From Salinibacterium hongtaonis (lineage in GTDB: Bacteria; Actinomycetota; Actinomycetes; Actinomycetales; Microbacteriaceae), in assembly GCF_003065485.1 (NCBI RefSeq), contig NZ_CP026951.1, positions 2,746,081 through 2,810,080 on the forward strand: a DNA stretch of 64,000 nucleotides, read 5' to 3'. The notes beneath the pieces are model-generated. The model did no database searches. It was not told where the DNA came from and saw only the letters and a program-made list of their open reading frames with translations. The position numbers and the translations under genes were made by a program. Numbering within the stretch: the stretch's first letter is position 1; each line of letters starts with the position of its first letter. Below, piece after piece: positions 50,806-59,237 of this stretch.

Positions 50806-52535
50806 CGTTAGTTGCACGGGTGGGCGCTGCCCTCCTCAGCACTGCACTCGCGCTCGGTGGCACGGTCGCGTCGCCGACGACTCCGGATCCCGGCTCGCTT
50901 GCCCCCGCGGCCACCAATGGCCTACCAACGAGCCTCGCCCTTGCCGCAACCATCACGGTGCCTGAGCAGACAACCCAGCTGATCTCCCCCGAGAACCTCG
51001 AGGCGTATACCCAGCCCAACGGCGTTCTCAACCGGCAGCTCGACGCCTTTTACGGCCAGCCCGTCGCCCTGGGAATCGATCCTATGATTCTGGCCTCCAT
51101 CCGCATCCTCGGAACGAGCGCCCCCGCCTCTGCCGTGTCCTGGCTGGAGCGGCTGGAGGGTGCCCCCAACGAGACCTTTTCGCTGGCCTATGCCGACGCC
51201 GATGTCGCCACCCTGGCCCAGGCGGGTCTCGGCAGCATCACCGTGCCCACCGACTTCACGGTTGACCCGAACCTGTTTCCCGAAGCCCCAGCCCCCTCGG
51301 AGTCGGCTACGGCCGGTCCCGATGAAACCGTCTCACCGACAATCGCTCCCGGCGATGAGGATGATGCCGGTTCCGAAGAAACAGAACCGGAATCGATGGT
51401 TCCTACGGGGGAGCAGCTTGTGGATCTGCCCTTCACGCTTGCCGCGATGATGTGGCCGAGGGAATCCACCGTCATCACCACCGATCTCCCCGTGTTCAAT
51501 GCGGCCGGTCCCGTCACAACGATTCTCGACTCCACCAATGTGTCGTATGTGCGGGATGCTATCCCGGCCTCTGCCCGCATCGGCGACAGCGCCGCCCTGG
51601 TCGCCACAAGCGACATCTCAGCGCTTCTGCGGGAGGCGGGGTCGGCGGGGTCTGACGCCGCGTGGGTGGCCGCCATGGCCGAACTCACCGCAGCGCTGGC
51701 CGGATGGACCGCTGGCGACTCCACCGTGCTGGCAACTTTTGGTCGTGACATACCGTTCAGCACCAACCGCATCCCCGCCACGATCGCCGCCCTTACGGCG
51801 ACCCCGGGCATTGTCGTAACCTCGCTCGCTGCCACCATGGATGAGGCTGCGGTCGACGCGTCGATCGTCGACCAGCCCGTCGGCGCCGACCGTGTTGCCC
51901 TGGTTGCCGGGATGCTCGCAACGGAACCCGCGATCGCACAGTTCTCGAGCATCCTCGAAACACCGTCGTTGATCACGGGGGAGCGGCGGCGCACGCTTCT
52001 CGCGCTTGCCTCCACCGCGTGGGTTGATTCGACCAGCGACTGGCCCGCCGAGGTGAGTGCCTACGTCGACGGGAGCACCGAGATTCTCGAATCGGTGCAG
52101 GTGCTGGAGAGCAGCACCATCAACCTGCTCAGCGAGACGGGCGATCTGCCCGTCACGGTGAGCAATGCGCTGCCGTATCCCGTCACTGTCTATGTGACCG
52201 TGACCTCGAACACCGCCATCCTCGACGTTCTCGAGGGACGGGTGGCCGTAACCGTCGAAGGGGGTTCCCAGAGCCGCGCTGCGATCCCCGTGCAGTCGAT
52301 CGCTAATGGAACCGCCTCGCTCGTGGTGACGCTCTCGAGCGTCACCAACGTGCCCATCTCAAGCCCCACCTACATGACCACCAATGTTCAGGCCGGGTGG
52401 GATACGGCATTCACGACGATCGTTGCGGTGCTTGTGCTTCTCATGTTCATCGGGGGCATCATCAGAACCGTTCGGCGCCGCCGTCGGCTGAAGGCTGAAG
52501 CAGCAGCACAGAGCATTGCGGGGCCCGCCGCATGA
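50796..52535 (+). CDS. DUF6049 family secreted and membrane-anchored protein
   Basis: 579 residues. Signal peptide MPLTLVARVGAALLSTALAL with Ala-rich end near residue 25; a large extracellular region with an acidic Thr/Pro/Glu linker (about 165-205); one C-terminal membrane segment (FTTIVAVLVLLMFIGGIIR) followed by RRRRR, so the protein is anchored with a short cytoplasmic tail. Found directly before murJ in actinobacteria and therefore linked to cell-wall synthesis, though its activity is unknown. The NUDIX gene that usually precedes it is missing here. Stop overlaps murJ (ATGA). Confidence 0.88.
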   Translation: MPLTLVARVGAALLSTALALGGTVASPTTPDPGSLAPAATNGLPTSLALAATITVPEQTTQLISPENLEAYTQPNGVLNRQLDAFYGQPVALGIDPMILASIRILGTSAPASAVSWLERLEGAPNETFSLAYADADVATLAQAGLGSITVPTDFTVDPNLFPEAPAPSESATAGPDETVSPTIAPGDEDDAGSEETEPESMVPTGEQLVDLPFTLAAMMWPRESTVITTDLPVFNAAGPVTTILDSTNVSYVRDAIPASARIGDSAALVATSDISALLREAGSAGSDAAWVAAMAELTAALAGWTAGDSTVLATFGRDIPFSTNRIPATIAALTATPGIVVTSLAATMDEAAVDASIVDQPVGADRVALVAGMLATEPAIAQFSSILETPSLITGERRRTLLALASTAWVDSTSDWPAEVSAYVDGSTEILESVQVLESSTINLLSETGDLPVTVSNALPYPVTVYVTVTSNTAILDVLEGRVAVTVEGGSQSRAAIPVQSIANGTASLVVTLSSVTNVPISSPTYMTTNVQAGWDTAFTTIVAVLVLLMFIGGIIRTVRRRRRLKAEAAAQSIAGPAA

Positions 52536-54196
52536 CGGTGAGCGACGACACACCCCGGGGAATGGGCCGCTCCAGCGCCCTTCTCGCCTCGGGAACGATG
52601 GTGAGCCGCATTCTCGGGTTCGTCAAGGCGATCGTTTTGGCGCAGGCCATCGGCCTGTCGGCATCGGCTGCTGCCGACGCGTTCGGAGCGGCCAACCAGC
52701 TGCCGAACAATATCTACGCCCTCATCGCCGGCGGGGTGCTTGGCGCGATCCTGGTGCCGCAGATTGTGCGAGCGGGTCTCCACGACGATGGCGGCCAGCG
52801 TTACATCAACAAGCTCATGACGTTGGGCATCACGGTGTTCGCCCTTGTGACGCTGTTGGCCACACTTGCAGCTCCACTCCTCGTGGCGCTCTACGCGCAG
52901 GAGGCATCGGCCACCGGCGGGCGCGGCTTCTCAAGCGAAGGGATGGCCCTGGCCACGGCTTTTGCCTATTGGTGCCTGCCGCAGGTCTTCTTCTACGCGC
53001 TCTATAGCCTCCTGGGCGAGGTTCTCAACGCCCGCAGGGTGTTCGGTCCGTTCGCATGGGCCCCTGCCGTCAACAACATCGTCGCCATCGCCGGTCTTGT
53101 GGCCTTCGTAGCGCTGTTTGGGGGAGCGGATGCCAACAGCGACGTCTCCGACTGGACCCCAGACAAGATTGCAATTCTCGCGGGGACGGCGACCCTGGGC
53201 ATCGTCGCCCAGTCGGCGGTCCTCATGTTCTTCTGGCGCAAGGTCGGGCTGAAATTCCGCCCCGACTTCCGGTGGCGAGGGGTAGGCCTCGCCAAGACCG
53301 GCAAGTCAGCGGGTTGGGTCTTCGCGATGATCCTGGTTACCCAGCTTGCTGGGCTGGTGCAGTCCCGCGTGGCCTCACTTCCTTCGGGGGATGCGGCTGG
53401 CATCGCAACGCTGCAATCGTCGTGGCTCATTTTCATGCTCCCGCACTCCGTGATCGCAGTGTCGATTGCCACGGTGTTCTTCACCAGGATGAGCAGCCAC
53501 GCCACGGTCGGCGACACGGGGGCGGTGCGGGACGATCTGATGTCTTCGCTTCGCACTATCGGACTGCTCATTGTTTTGGCGTCATTCGCCCTCATCGTGC
53601 TCGCGATTCCATTCGCCCGAGTCTTCGAAGAGGACTTCGGCAACGTTCAATCGATGGCCGCCGTCATCGCCGCCTACATGGTGGGGCTCATCCCTTTCAG
53701 CGCAGTGTTCGTGCTTCAGCGCACGTTCTACGCTCTCGAGGACACCCGGACGGTGTTCTTTATCGAGGTGGCCAAGTCGGCGCTCTTCGTGGTTGGTTTC
53801 CTGCTCTGCACCCGCCTGCCCGTGGAGTGGATAGCGGTCGGCATCGCGCTGGTCTCGTCGTTCACGTTCCTCGCCCAGGCGAGCCTCACGTTCATCCTTC
53901 TTCGTCGCCGACTCGGCCCCCTCGGCGGGCGGGCGCTAACCCTCCGGTACGGCCAGTACATCCTTGTTGGCCTGGCGAGCTCGGCCGTTGGCTTCGGTCT
54001 TCTTCTTCTGTTCGGCGCGTTCAACCCTGCCGGATTCGCGGTCAGTGGCATCGTTCCTGCCCTCGTCACCATGGTGGTGATCGGGGGTGTCATGGCCGTG
54101 ATCTATCTGGGCCTATTGCTCGCCCTTCGTAACCCGGAGCTCCAAGTCGTGCGGGGCATCCTGATGCGTCGACTGCGGCCAGGTCACACGGAATAG
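52532..54196 (+). CDS. murJ: Lipid II flippase MurJ
   Basis: 554-residue MOP-family membrane protein with about 14 segments. MVSRILGFVKAIVLAQAIGLS, AADAFGAANQLPNNIYALIAGGVLGAILVPQIVRA (in parts) and YALEDTRTVFFIEVAKSALF match MurJ. It lacks the C-terminal pseudokinase and FhaA-binding extension of mycobacterial MviN. Flips lipid II for peptidoglycan synthesis. Coupled to DUF6049 upstream; trxB starts 56 bases downstream. Confidence 0.95.
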   Translation: MTVSDDTPRGMGRSSALLASGTMVSRILGFVKAIVLAQAIGLSASAAADAFGAANQLPNNIYALIAGGVLGAILVPQIVRAGLHDDGGQRYINKLMTLGITVFALVTLLATLAAPLLVALYAQEASATGGRGFSSEGMALATAFAYWCLPQVFFYALYSLLGEVLNARRVFGPFAWAPAVNNIVAIAGLVAFVALFGGADANSDVSDWTPDKIAILAGTATLGIVAQSAVLMFFWRKVGLKFRPDFRWRGVGLAKTGKSAGWVFAMILVTQLAGLVQSRVASLPSGDAAGIATLQSSWLIFMLPHSVIAVSIATVFFTRMSSHATVGDTGAVRDDLMSSLRTIGLLIVLASFALIVLAIPFARVFEEDFGNVQSMAAVIAAYMVGLIPFSAVFVLQRTFYALEDTRTVFFIEVAKSALFVVGFLLCTRLPVEWIAVGIALVSSFTFLAQASLTFILLRRRLGPLGGRALTLRYGQYILVGLASSAVGFGLLLLFGAFNPAGFAVSGIVPALVTMVVIGGVMAVIYLGLLLALRNPELQVVRGILMRRLRPGHTE

Positions 54197-54252
54197 ACCG
54201 CGAATAGGATGTGTTGTACCGGTTTACGACATCTTCCGAAGGAGGGCGCCCC

Positions 54253-55215
54253 TTGCGCCAGCTCATCATCATCGGCTCAGGCCCCGCTGGCTACACAGCC
54301 GCGATCTATGCCGCGCGCGGCGGTCTGAACCCGCTTCTCGTTGCCAGTTCCGTCGAGGCCGGCGGCGAGCTCATGAACACCACCGATGTAGAGAACTTTC
54401 CGGGCTTTCCGGAGGGCATCATGGGTCCTGACCTCATGGACAAGATGCGCCTGCAGGCAGAAAAGTTCGGCACCGAGGTTGTGATGGATGACGTCACTTC
54501 TCTTGACCTCAGCGGTGACGTTAAGCGCGTGACGCTCGGCAGTGGCGACGTCCACGAGGCCCGCGCCGTGATCTATGCCACGGGCTCGGCTTACCGAAAG
54601 CTTGGTGTTCCCGGCGAGGATCGCCTCAGCGGCTACGGCATCTCCTGGTGCGCAACGTGCGACGGATTCTTCTTCCGACAGAAGACCATCGCAGTGGTGG
54701 GCGGGGGAGACTCCGCGATGGAGGAGGCCACGTTCCTCACCAAGTTCGCGGACAAGGTTTATGTCATCCACCGCAGCGAAGAGCTTCGCGCGTCCAAGGC
54801 GATGCAGGATCGCGCCATGGGCGATCCCAAGATCGAGTTCCTCTTCAACAAGAAGGTAGGGGAGGTCTACGGCGCGGAGAAGGTCACGGGCGTGAGCCTC
54901 ATCGACACCGTCGACGGCAGCGAGTCGACCCTCGATCTTGATGGCCTCTTCATCGCTATCGGCGCAGACCCGCGCACCCACCTGGTCCACGACCAGCTCG
55001 AACTCACATCGGCTGGCACGATCGCAGTCGATGGCCGCAGCTCGCGCACCTCGGTAACGGGCGTTTTCGCCGCAGGGGACGTCATCGACCCCACCTACCG
55101 TCAGGCCGTCACGGCAGCAGGCTCCGGAACCGTCGCTGCCCTCGATGCCGAGCATTACCTCGCGTCGTTGGGTGAGGCATCCGACCCGATTCCCGCCGCG
55201 ACCGTCGCCGCCTAA
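54253..55215 (+). CDS. trxB: Thioredoxin reductase
   Basis: 320 residues from TTG 54253 (LRQLIIIGSGPAGYTAAIYA), chosen because GGAGG lies 8 bases upstream. FAD motif GSGPAG at 8-13, redox-active pair Cys133-AT-Cys136 in SWCATCDGFFF, NADPH motif VVGGGDSAMEEA near 150, and the C-terminal GVFAAGDVIDPTYRQAVTAAGSG. Reduces thioredoxin with NADPH; trxA follows 25 bases later. murJ-trxB-trxA is the conserved actinobacterial order near the origin. Confidence 0.97.
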   Translation: MRQLIIIGSGPAGYTAAIYAARGGLNPLLVASSVEAGGELMNTTDVENFPGFPEGIMGPDLMDKMRLQAEKFGTEVVMDDVTSLDLSGDVKRVTLGSGDVHEARAVIYATGSAYRKLGVPGEDRLSGYGISWCATCDGFFFRQKTIAVVGGGDSAMEEATFLTKFADKVYVIHRSEELRASKAMQDRAMGDPKIEFLFNKKVGEVYGAEKVTGVSLIDTVDGSESTLDLDGLFIAIGADPRTHLVHDQLELTSAGTIAVDGRSSRTSVTGVFAAGDVIDPTYRQAVTAAGSGTVAALDAEHYLASLGEASDPIPAATVAA

Positions 55216-55240
55216 TCAGATTCACGAAACGGAGAACAAT

Positions 55241-55564
55241 ATGACAGCACGCACCGTCACCGACGCCACGTTCGAGGCGGAGGTTCTCAACTCTGACAAG
55301 CCGATCATGGTCGACTTCTGGGCCGAGTGGTGCGGCCCGTGCCGCGCCGTCTCTCCCATCCTCGACCAGATTGCTGCCGAGCACGGCGACAAGCTCGACA
55401 TCGTCAAACTGAATGTGGACGAGAACCCCCAGACGGCGATGAAGTACCAGATCACCTCGATTCCTGCCATGAAGGTGTTCCGCGGTGGCGAGGTCGTCAA
55501 GACCGTCATCGGCGCAAAGCCCAAGCCCGCACTCGAGTTCGATCTCGCCGAGTTCATCGCGTAG
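55241..55564 (+). CDS. trxA: Thioredoxin
   Basis: 107 residues. Active site WCGPC with Cys31 and Cys34 in MVDFWAEWCGPCRAVSPIL, and the cis-proline segment TSIPAMKVFRGG. Normal length for TrxA. GGAGAACAAT precedes the ATG. Substrate of the adjacent TrxB. The operon ends in a strong terminator 40 bases downstream. Confidence 0.98.
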   Translation: MTARTVTDATFEAEVLNSDKPIMVDFWAEWCGPCRAVSPILDQIAAEHGDKLDIVKLNVDENPQTAMKYQITSIPAMKVFRGGEVVKTVIGAKPKPALEFDLAEFIA

Positions 55565-55604
55565 ACCTCGCTCTTACCGGGTTCCTACGGGGGCTCAGCG
55601 GCAT

Positions 55605-55642
55605 ACAAAGGCCCTCCCTGCGACAACGGGGAGGGCCTTTGT
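55605..55642 (+). terminator. Terminator behind trxA
   Basis: ACAAAGGCCCTCCC, 10-base loop, GGGAGGGCCTTTGT: a perfect 14-bp stem with a TTTGT end. Confidence 0.9.
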
Positions 55643-55651
55643 CACCTAAAC

Positions 55652-55707
55652 TTGGGTATTCACACACAATTTGAGACCGCCCTTCGTGGGCAACACGGGA
55701 TACCCAA
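55652..55707 (+). promoter_or_regulatory. Spaced inverted repeat ending at the aminotransferase start codon
   Basis: TTGGGTAT (55652-55659) and ATACCCAA (55700-55707) are exact inverted copies 40 bases apart; the last A belongs to the ATG. It may fold over the start of translation or be a dimer operator. Confidence 0.35.
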
Positions 55708-57041
55708 TGACACCCCAGCAACCTTCGTCGGGCGGGTCGAGCACCAGATTCGACCCGTGGTATGACCACTACGCTCACCGCACAGCGGGTCTGAGCGCGT
55801 CGGAGGTGCGAGCGCTTTTCGCCGTCGCCTCTCGACCCGAAGTCGTCTCTCTCGCTGGTGGCATGCCGTACGTTTCGGCACTGCCCACCGAGCTCGTCAC
55901 GGGGGCGCTCGAGCGCGTCATGCTCAACGACGGCCCGCAGGCGCTGCAGTACGGCTCGGGACAGGGCACCCCAGAACTGCGAGAGCAGATTCTCGAGGTC
56001 ATGGCGCTCGAGGGCATCAGGGGCAGCGTCGACGATGTGGTGGTCACGACGGGTTCGCAGCAGGCGCTCGATCTCGTGACGAAACTCTTTATCGATCCGG
56101 GCGACGTAATTCTTGCCGAGGCGCCGAGCTATGTCGGTGCGATCGGAGTATTCCGCTCGTACCAGGCCGAGATCGCGCATGTGCTGATGGATGACGACGG
56201 CATCATCCCCGAGGTGCTTCGAGAGACCATCACCCGGCTCAAGGCCGAGGGCAAGACGATCAAGTTCTTGTACACGATCCCGACTTTTCACAATCCTGCC
56301 GGTGTCACGCTCTCCTGGGAGCGCCGCCTTGAGGTGTTGGAAATCTGCAAGGCCCACGAGATTCTCGTTCTCGAAGACAACCCCTACGGGCTGCTGTATT
56401 TCGACCGTCAGGCACCCAACGCCCTGCGCTCGATTGACGACGAAGGCGTGATCTACCTCGGCACCTTCTCCAAGACGCTTGCTCCGGGATTTCGGGTCGG
56501 ATGGGCCCTGGCCCCTCACGCGATTCGCGAGAAGCTCATCCTTGCCAATGAATCCGCAATTCTCAGTCCGAGCTCCTTCAGTCAGTTCGCGATCTCTGAA
56601 TATCTGCGCAGCACCGACTGGAAGGGTCAGATTGACACCTTCCGGGGCGTGTACCGCGGCCGGCGCGATGCAATGCTCTCGGCGCTCAAAGAGCACCTCC
56701 CCGACCTGTCCTGGACGGTGCCGAACGGCGGCTTCTATGTGTGGGTGACTCTCCCCGAGTCTCTCGACTCTAAAGAGATGCTGCCCCGCGCCGTCAAGGA
56801 ACTCGTCGCCTACACACCCGGCACGGCGTTCTATGCCGATGGGGGAGGGCGCCACAAGATGCGGCTCTCGTTCTGTTATCCCTCTGAAGACATGATCCGC
56901 GTCGGCATCCGGCGTCTGACCTCGGTCATCAATGGTGAGCTTGAACTTCTTGAGACGTTTAGCTCGACACGGCTGGCGACCGGGCAGATAGTTCTTCCCG
57001 CCTCAAGCCATGTCTCGAGCCCGCCTCCCAACATCAACTAG
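55707..57041 (+). CDS. PLP-dependent aminotransferase (2-aminoadipate/LysN-like, MocR-type catalytic domain only)
   Basis: 444 residues from ATG 55707 (MTPQQPSSGGSSTRFDPWYD). Fold-type I: SLAGGMPYVSALPTELV, LQYGSGQGTPELREQI, TTGSQQALDLVTKLFIDPGD, FLYTIPTFHNPAGVTLS, LVLEDNPYGLLYF and PLP lysine in YLGTFSKTLAPGFRVGW. The pattern matches LysN/2-aminoadipate aminotransferases and the C-terminal domain of MocR regulators, but there is no GntR DNA-binding domain. Substrate not known. An upstream in-frame TTG at 55671 is less likely. Stands between trxA and ddl. Confidence 0.9.
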   Translation: MTPQQPSSGGSSTRFDPWYDHYAHRTAGLSASEVRALFAVASRPEVVSLAGGMPYVSALPTELVTGALERVMLNDGPQALQYGSGQGTPELREQILEVMALEGIRGSVDDVVVTTGSQQALDLVTKLFIDPGDVILAEAPSYVGAIGVFRSYQAEIAHVLMDDDGIIPEVLRETITRLKAEGKTIKFLYTIPTFHNPAGVTLSWERRLEVLEICKAHEILVLEDNPYGLLYFDRQAPNALRSIDDEGVIYLGTFSKTLAPGFRVGWALAPHAIREKLILANESAILSPSSFSQFAISEYLRSTDWKGQIDTFRGVYRGRRDAMLSALKEHLPDLSWTVPNGGFYVWVTLPESLDSKEMLPRAVKELVAYTPGTAFYADGGGRHKMRLSFCYPSEDMIRVGIRRLTSVINGELELLETFSSTRLATGQIVLPASSHVSSPPPNIN

Positions 57042-57072
57042 CCGCGATCGCCACGAAAGAAGCGCACGACAC

Positions 57073-58035
57073 ATGGATGAGTTCACACCCCGATCGGTTC
57101 TGATTCTCGCCGGAGGAATCTCCCATGAGCGGGAGGTTTCGCTGCGCTCAGGGCGTCGCATTGCCGACAGCCTTACCTCGCAGGGCATCACGGTGGAGCT
57201 TCGCGATCCCGATGCCTCGCTGTTCTCCTACCTTGAGCAGGCCAAGCCGGACGTTGTCTGGCCTGCGCTGCACGGGGCGGGGGGCGAAGACGGTTCGCTG
57301 CGCGGCCTGCTCGATTTTGTCGGGGTTCCTTTCGTCGGATCCCGCGCAGCGGCGTCGCGGCTTGCGTGGGATAAGCCGACAGCCAAGACCCTGGTGGAGC
57401 GTGCCGGCGTCATCACGCCTCGATCAATTGCCCTCTCTCGCGACACATTCCGCGATCTGGGGGCCGTTGAGGTGCTCGAGCGCATCTCTGCCGAGCTGAG
57501 TGGTCCCGTCGTCGTCAAGCCGGCTCAGGGGGGCTCTGCGCAGGGTGTGACGATCGTCGAGAACCCGGCAGAACTGGCCAGTGCGATGGTCCATGCCTAC
57601 CGTTACTGGGATGTCGCGCTTGTGGAGCAGCGAATTTCGGGAACCGAGATCTCCATTTGCGTCGTGGACACGGGTGATGGCCCGGTCGCCGTTCCCCCCG
57701 TCGAGATCGAACCCCTTTCGGGCGTCTATAGCTTCGAGGCCCGATACAACGCGGGGGAGACCCGTTTCTACACGCCCGCTCGCATCACGGATGATGTGGC
57801 CGACCGGGCGGCCGAGTTCGCAATCGCAGCCCACACCACGCTGGGGCTCCGACACATTTCGCGCATCGACATCATGATCGATGGAACAGGCACGCCATTC
57901 TTCCTTGAGGCAAGTGTCATGCCCGGCCTCACTGAGACGTCGCTGTTTCCCCGTGCGCTTGAGGTGGCCGGCCACGACGTCGGATGGGTCTATCTCGCCC
58001 TCTGCCAGGCGGCGATACGCGACTCGCGGGCCTAA
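57073..58035 (+). CDS. ddl: D-alanine--D-alanine ligase family protein
   Basis: 320 residues from ATG 57073. ATP-grasp enzyme: ILAGGISHEREVSLRSGRRIA at the N-terminus, WPALHGAGGEDGSLRGLLDF, VVKPAQGGSAQGVTIV, and EASVMPGLTETSLFPRALEVAG near the end. It differs from housekeeping Ddl in the loop GISHEREVS (classically GGxSxEHEVS), and many actinobacteria have a second Ddl elsewhere, so a related ATP-grasp ligase is possible. Ends at the strong terminator at 58069. Confidence 0.85.
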   Translation: MDEFTPRSVLILAGGISHEREVSLRSGRRIADSLTSQGITVELRDPDASLFSYLEQAKPDVVWPALHGAGGEDGSLRGLLDFVGVPFVGSRAAASRLAWDKPTAKTLVERAGVITPRSIALSRDTFRDLGAVEVLERISAELSGPVVVKPAQGGSAQGVTIVENPAELASAMVHAYRYWDVALVEQRISGTEISICVVDTGDGPVAVPPVEIEPLSGVYSFEARYNAGETRFYTPARITDDVADRAAEFAIAAHTTLGLRHISRIDIMIDGTGTPFFLEASVMPGLTETSLFPRALEVAGHDVGWVYLALCQAAIRDSRA

Positions 58036-58068
58036 ACTGCAACACCGTCTAACGGATCTTTTAAACAG

Positions 58069-58096
58069 AAAAACCCCTGGTCACAGGGGTTTTTTT
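58069..58096. terminator. Bidirectional terminator between ddl and parB
   Basis: AAAAACCCCTG-GTCA-CAGGGGTTTTT, a perfect stem with A-run and T-run on either side, between convergent genes. Confidence 0.9.
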
Positions 58097-58137
58097 GTTT
58101 CAGGATTCACTGAGGCGTGTGCTCGTTTCGCGCCCAG

Positions 58138-58169
58138 TGTGCCTATGTTTCACGTGAAACATAGGCACA
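58138..58169. promoter_or_regulatory. parS site 1 inside a 32-bp perfect palindrome
   Basis: The core TGTTTCACGTGAAACA (58146-58161) is the consensus ParB-binding site. Symmetry continues eight bases on each side (TGTGCCTA ... TAGGCACA), giving 32 bp without mismatch. It lies just beyond the parB stop codon. Confidence 0.95.
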
Positions 58170-58173
58170 GAAG

Positions 58174-59139
58174 TTAGCTGAAGCCCGGTTCTCCAAGTTC
58201 ACCGAGGATGCGATTCAAGTCACCGACGGTCGCAAAGTCGATCACGATGGACCCCTTGCTGGTGCCCAAAGAAACCTTGACACGGGTGTTGAGGCGATCA
58301 CCGAGACGCTCGGCGATTTCATCGAGCTGCCCCTGGCGCTTACCCCTGCTCGGCGCGGCGCTTCTCGGCGCCTTCTGCGAGATCTGCCCCGCCGCGACCT
58401 CGGCGCTGCGCACCGAGAGGTCCTCGTTCACGATCTTCTGAGCAAGCTTTTCCATCGCATCAGACGTTCCCGTAGAGAGAATAGCCCGCGCATGCCCTGC
58501 GGTCAGGACGCCCGCCGCTACTCGCGATTGAACGGACTCTGGCAGCTTCAGAAGCCTCAGAGTATTGGTGATCTGCGGCCGGGAACGACCAATGCGCGTC
58601 GCAAGCTCGTCTTGCGTGATGCCAAAGTCGGAGAGGAGCTGCTGGTAAGCCGAGGCCTCTTCGAGTGGGTTGAGATTTGCCCGGTGGATGTTCTCCAGAA
58701 GGGCGTCACGAAGCATGGCATCGTCTGCCGTGTCCTTGATGACGGCGGGGATCGTGGCGAGACCGAGGTGCATCGTGGCCCTCAGCCGCCGCTCACCCAT
58801 AACGAGCTCGTAGCGCGGCGCGCCCTCGGCGACATCAGCGATCGGGCGCACCACGATCGGCTGGAGAACGCCAAACTCCCGCACCGAATGAATGAGCTCA
58901 TCGAGATCTTCTTGCACGAAGACACTGCGGGGCTGCGAGGCGTTGGGAACAATATCGGCAGGGCTCAGGTTTGCGAGGCGAGCACCGGGAACCGCAGCGA
59001 GGCCCTCGTTGCTCGGCGAGGCCTCCTTAACCTTGTTCGAATGGGGGAAGAACACATCGACGGGACGGGCGGGGGACTCGCCGTCGGTAGGAATAAGGGC
59101 GCCGATGCCGCGGCCGAGGCCCGTTCGCTTTGCTGCCAT
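58174..59139 (-). CDS. parB: Chromosome partitioning protein ParB
   Basis: CTP-dependent DNA clamp that loads at parS and spreads. 321 residues: MAAKRTGLGRGIGALIPTDG, ParB/Srx domain with PRYELVMGERRLRATMHLG, IHRANLNPLEEASAYQQLL, and helix-turn-helix DELATRIGRSRPQITNTLRL. The C-terminal dimer domain ends IVIDFATVGDLNRILGELG. Three parS sites lie within 3 kb. Its start is 98 bases downstream of the parA stop. Confidence 0.97.
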   Translation of the reverse strand: MAAKRTGLGRGIGALIPTDGESPARPVDVFFPHSNKVKEASPSNEGLAAVPGARLANLSPADIVPNASQPRSVFVQEDLDELIHSVREFGVLQPIVVRPIADVAEGAPRYELVMGERRLRATMHLGLATIPAVIKDTADDAMLRDALLENIHRANLNPLEEASAYQQLLSDFGITQDELATRIGRSRPQITNTLRLLKLPESVQSRVAAGVLTAGHARAILSTGTSDAMEKLAQKIVNEDLSVRSAEVAAGQISQKAPRSAAPSRGKRQGQLDEIAERLGDRLNTRVKVSLGTSKGSIVIDFATVGDLNRILGELGEPGFS

Positions 59140-59237
59140 GTCTATCTCCGGGGTAGATGCGGGGTGAATCTGCGGATTCTGGGGAGTTTACGAGAGATTT
59201 GCCCTAAGAAGCGGGCGCATGTGGCCCTGTGAGGCCG

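Noticed and set aside
55554..56855. 433-codon open frame on the minus strand opposite the aminotransferase
   Set aside because: Antisense shadow; it also runs through the trxA terminator, and the plus-strand gene has clear PLP motifs.
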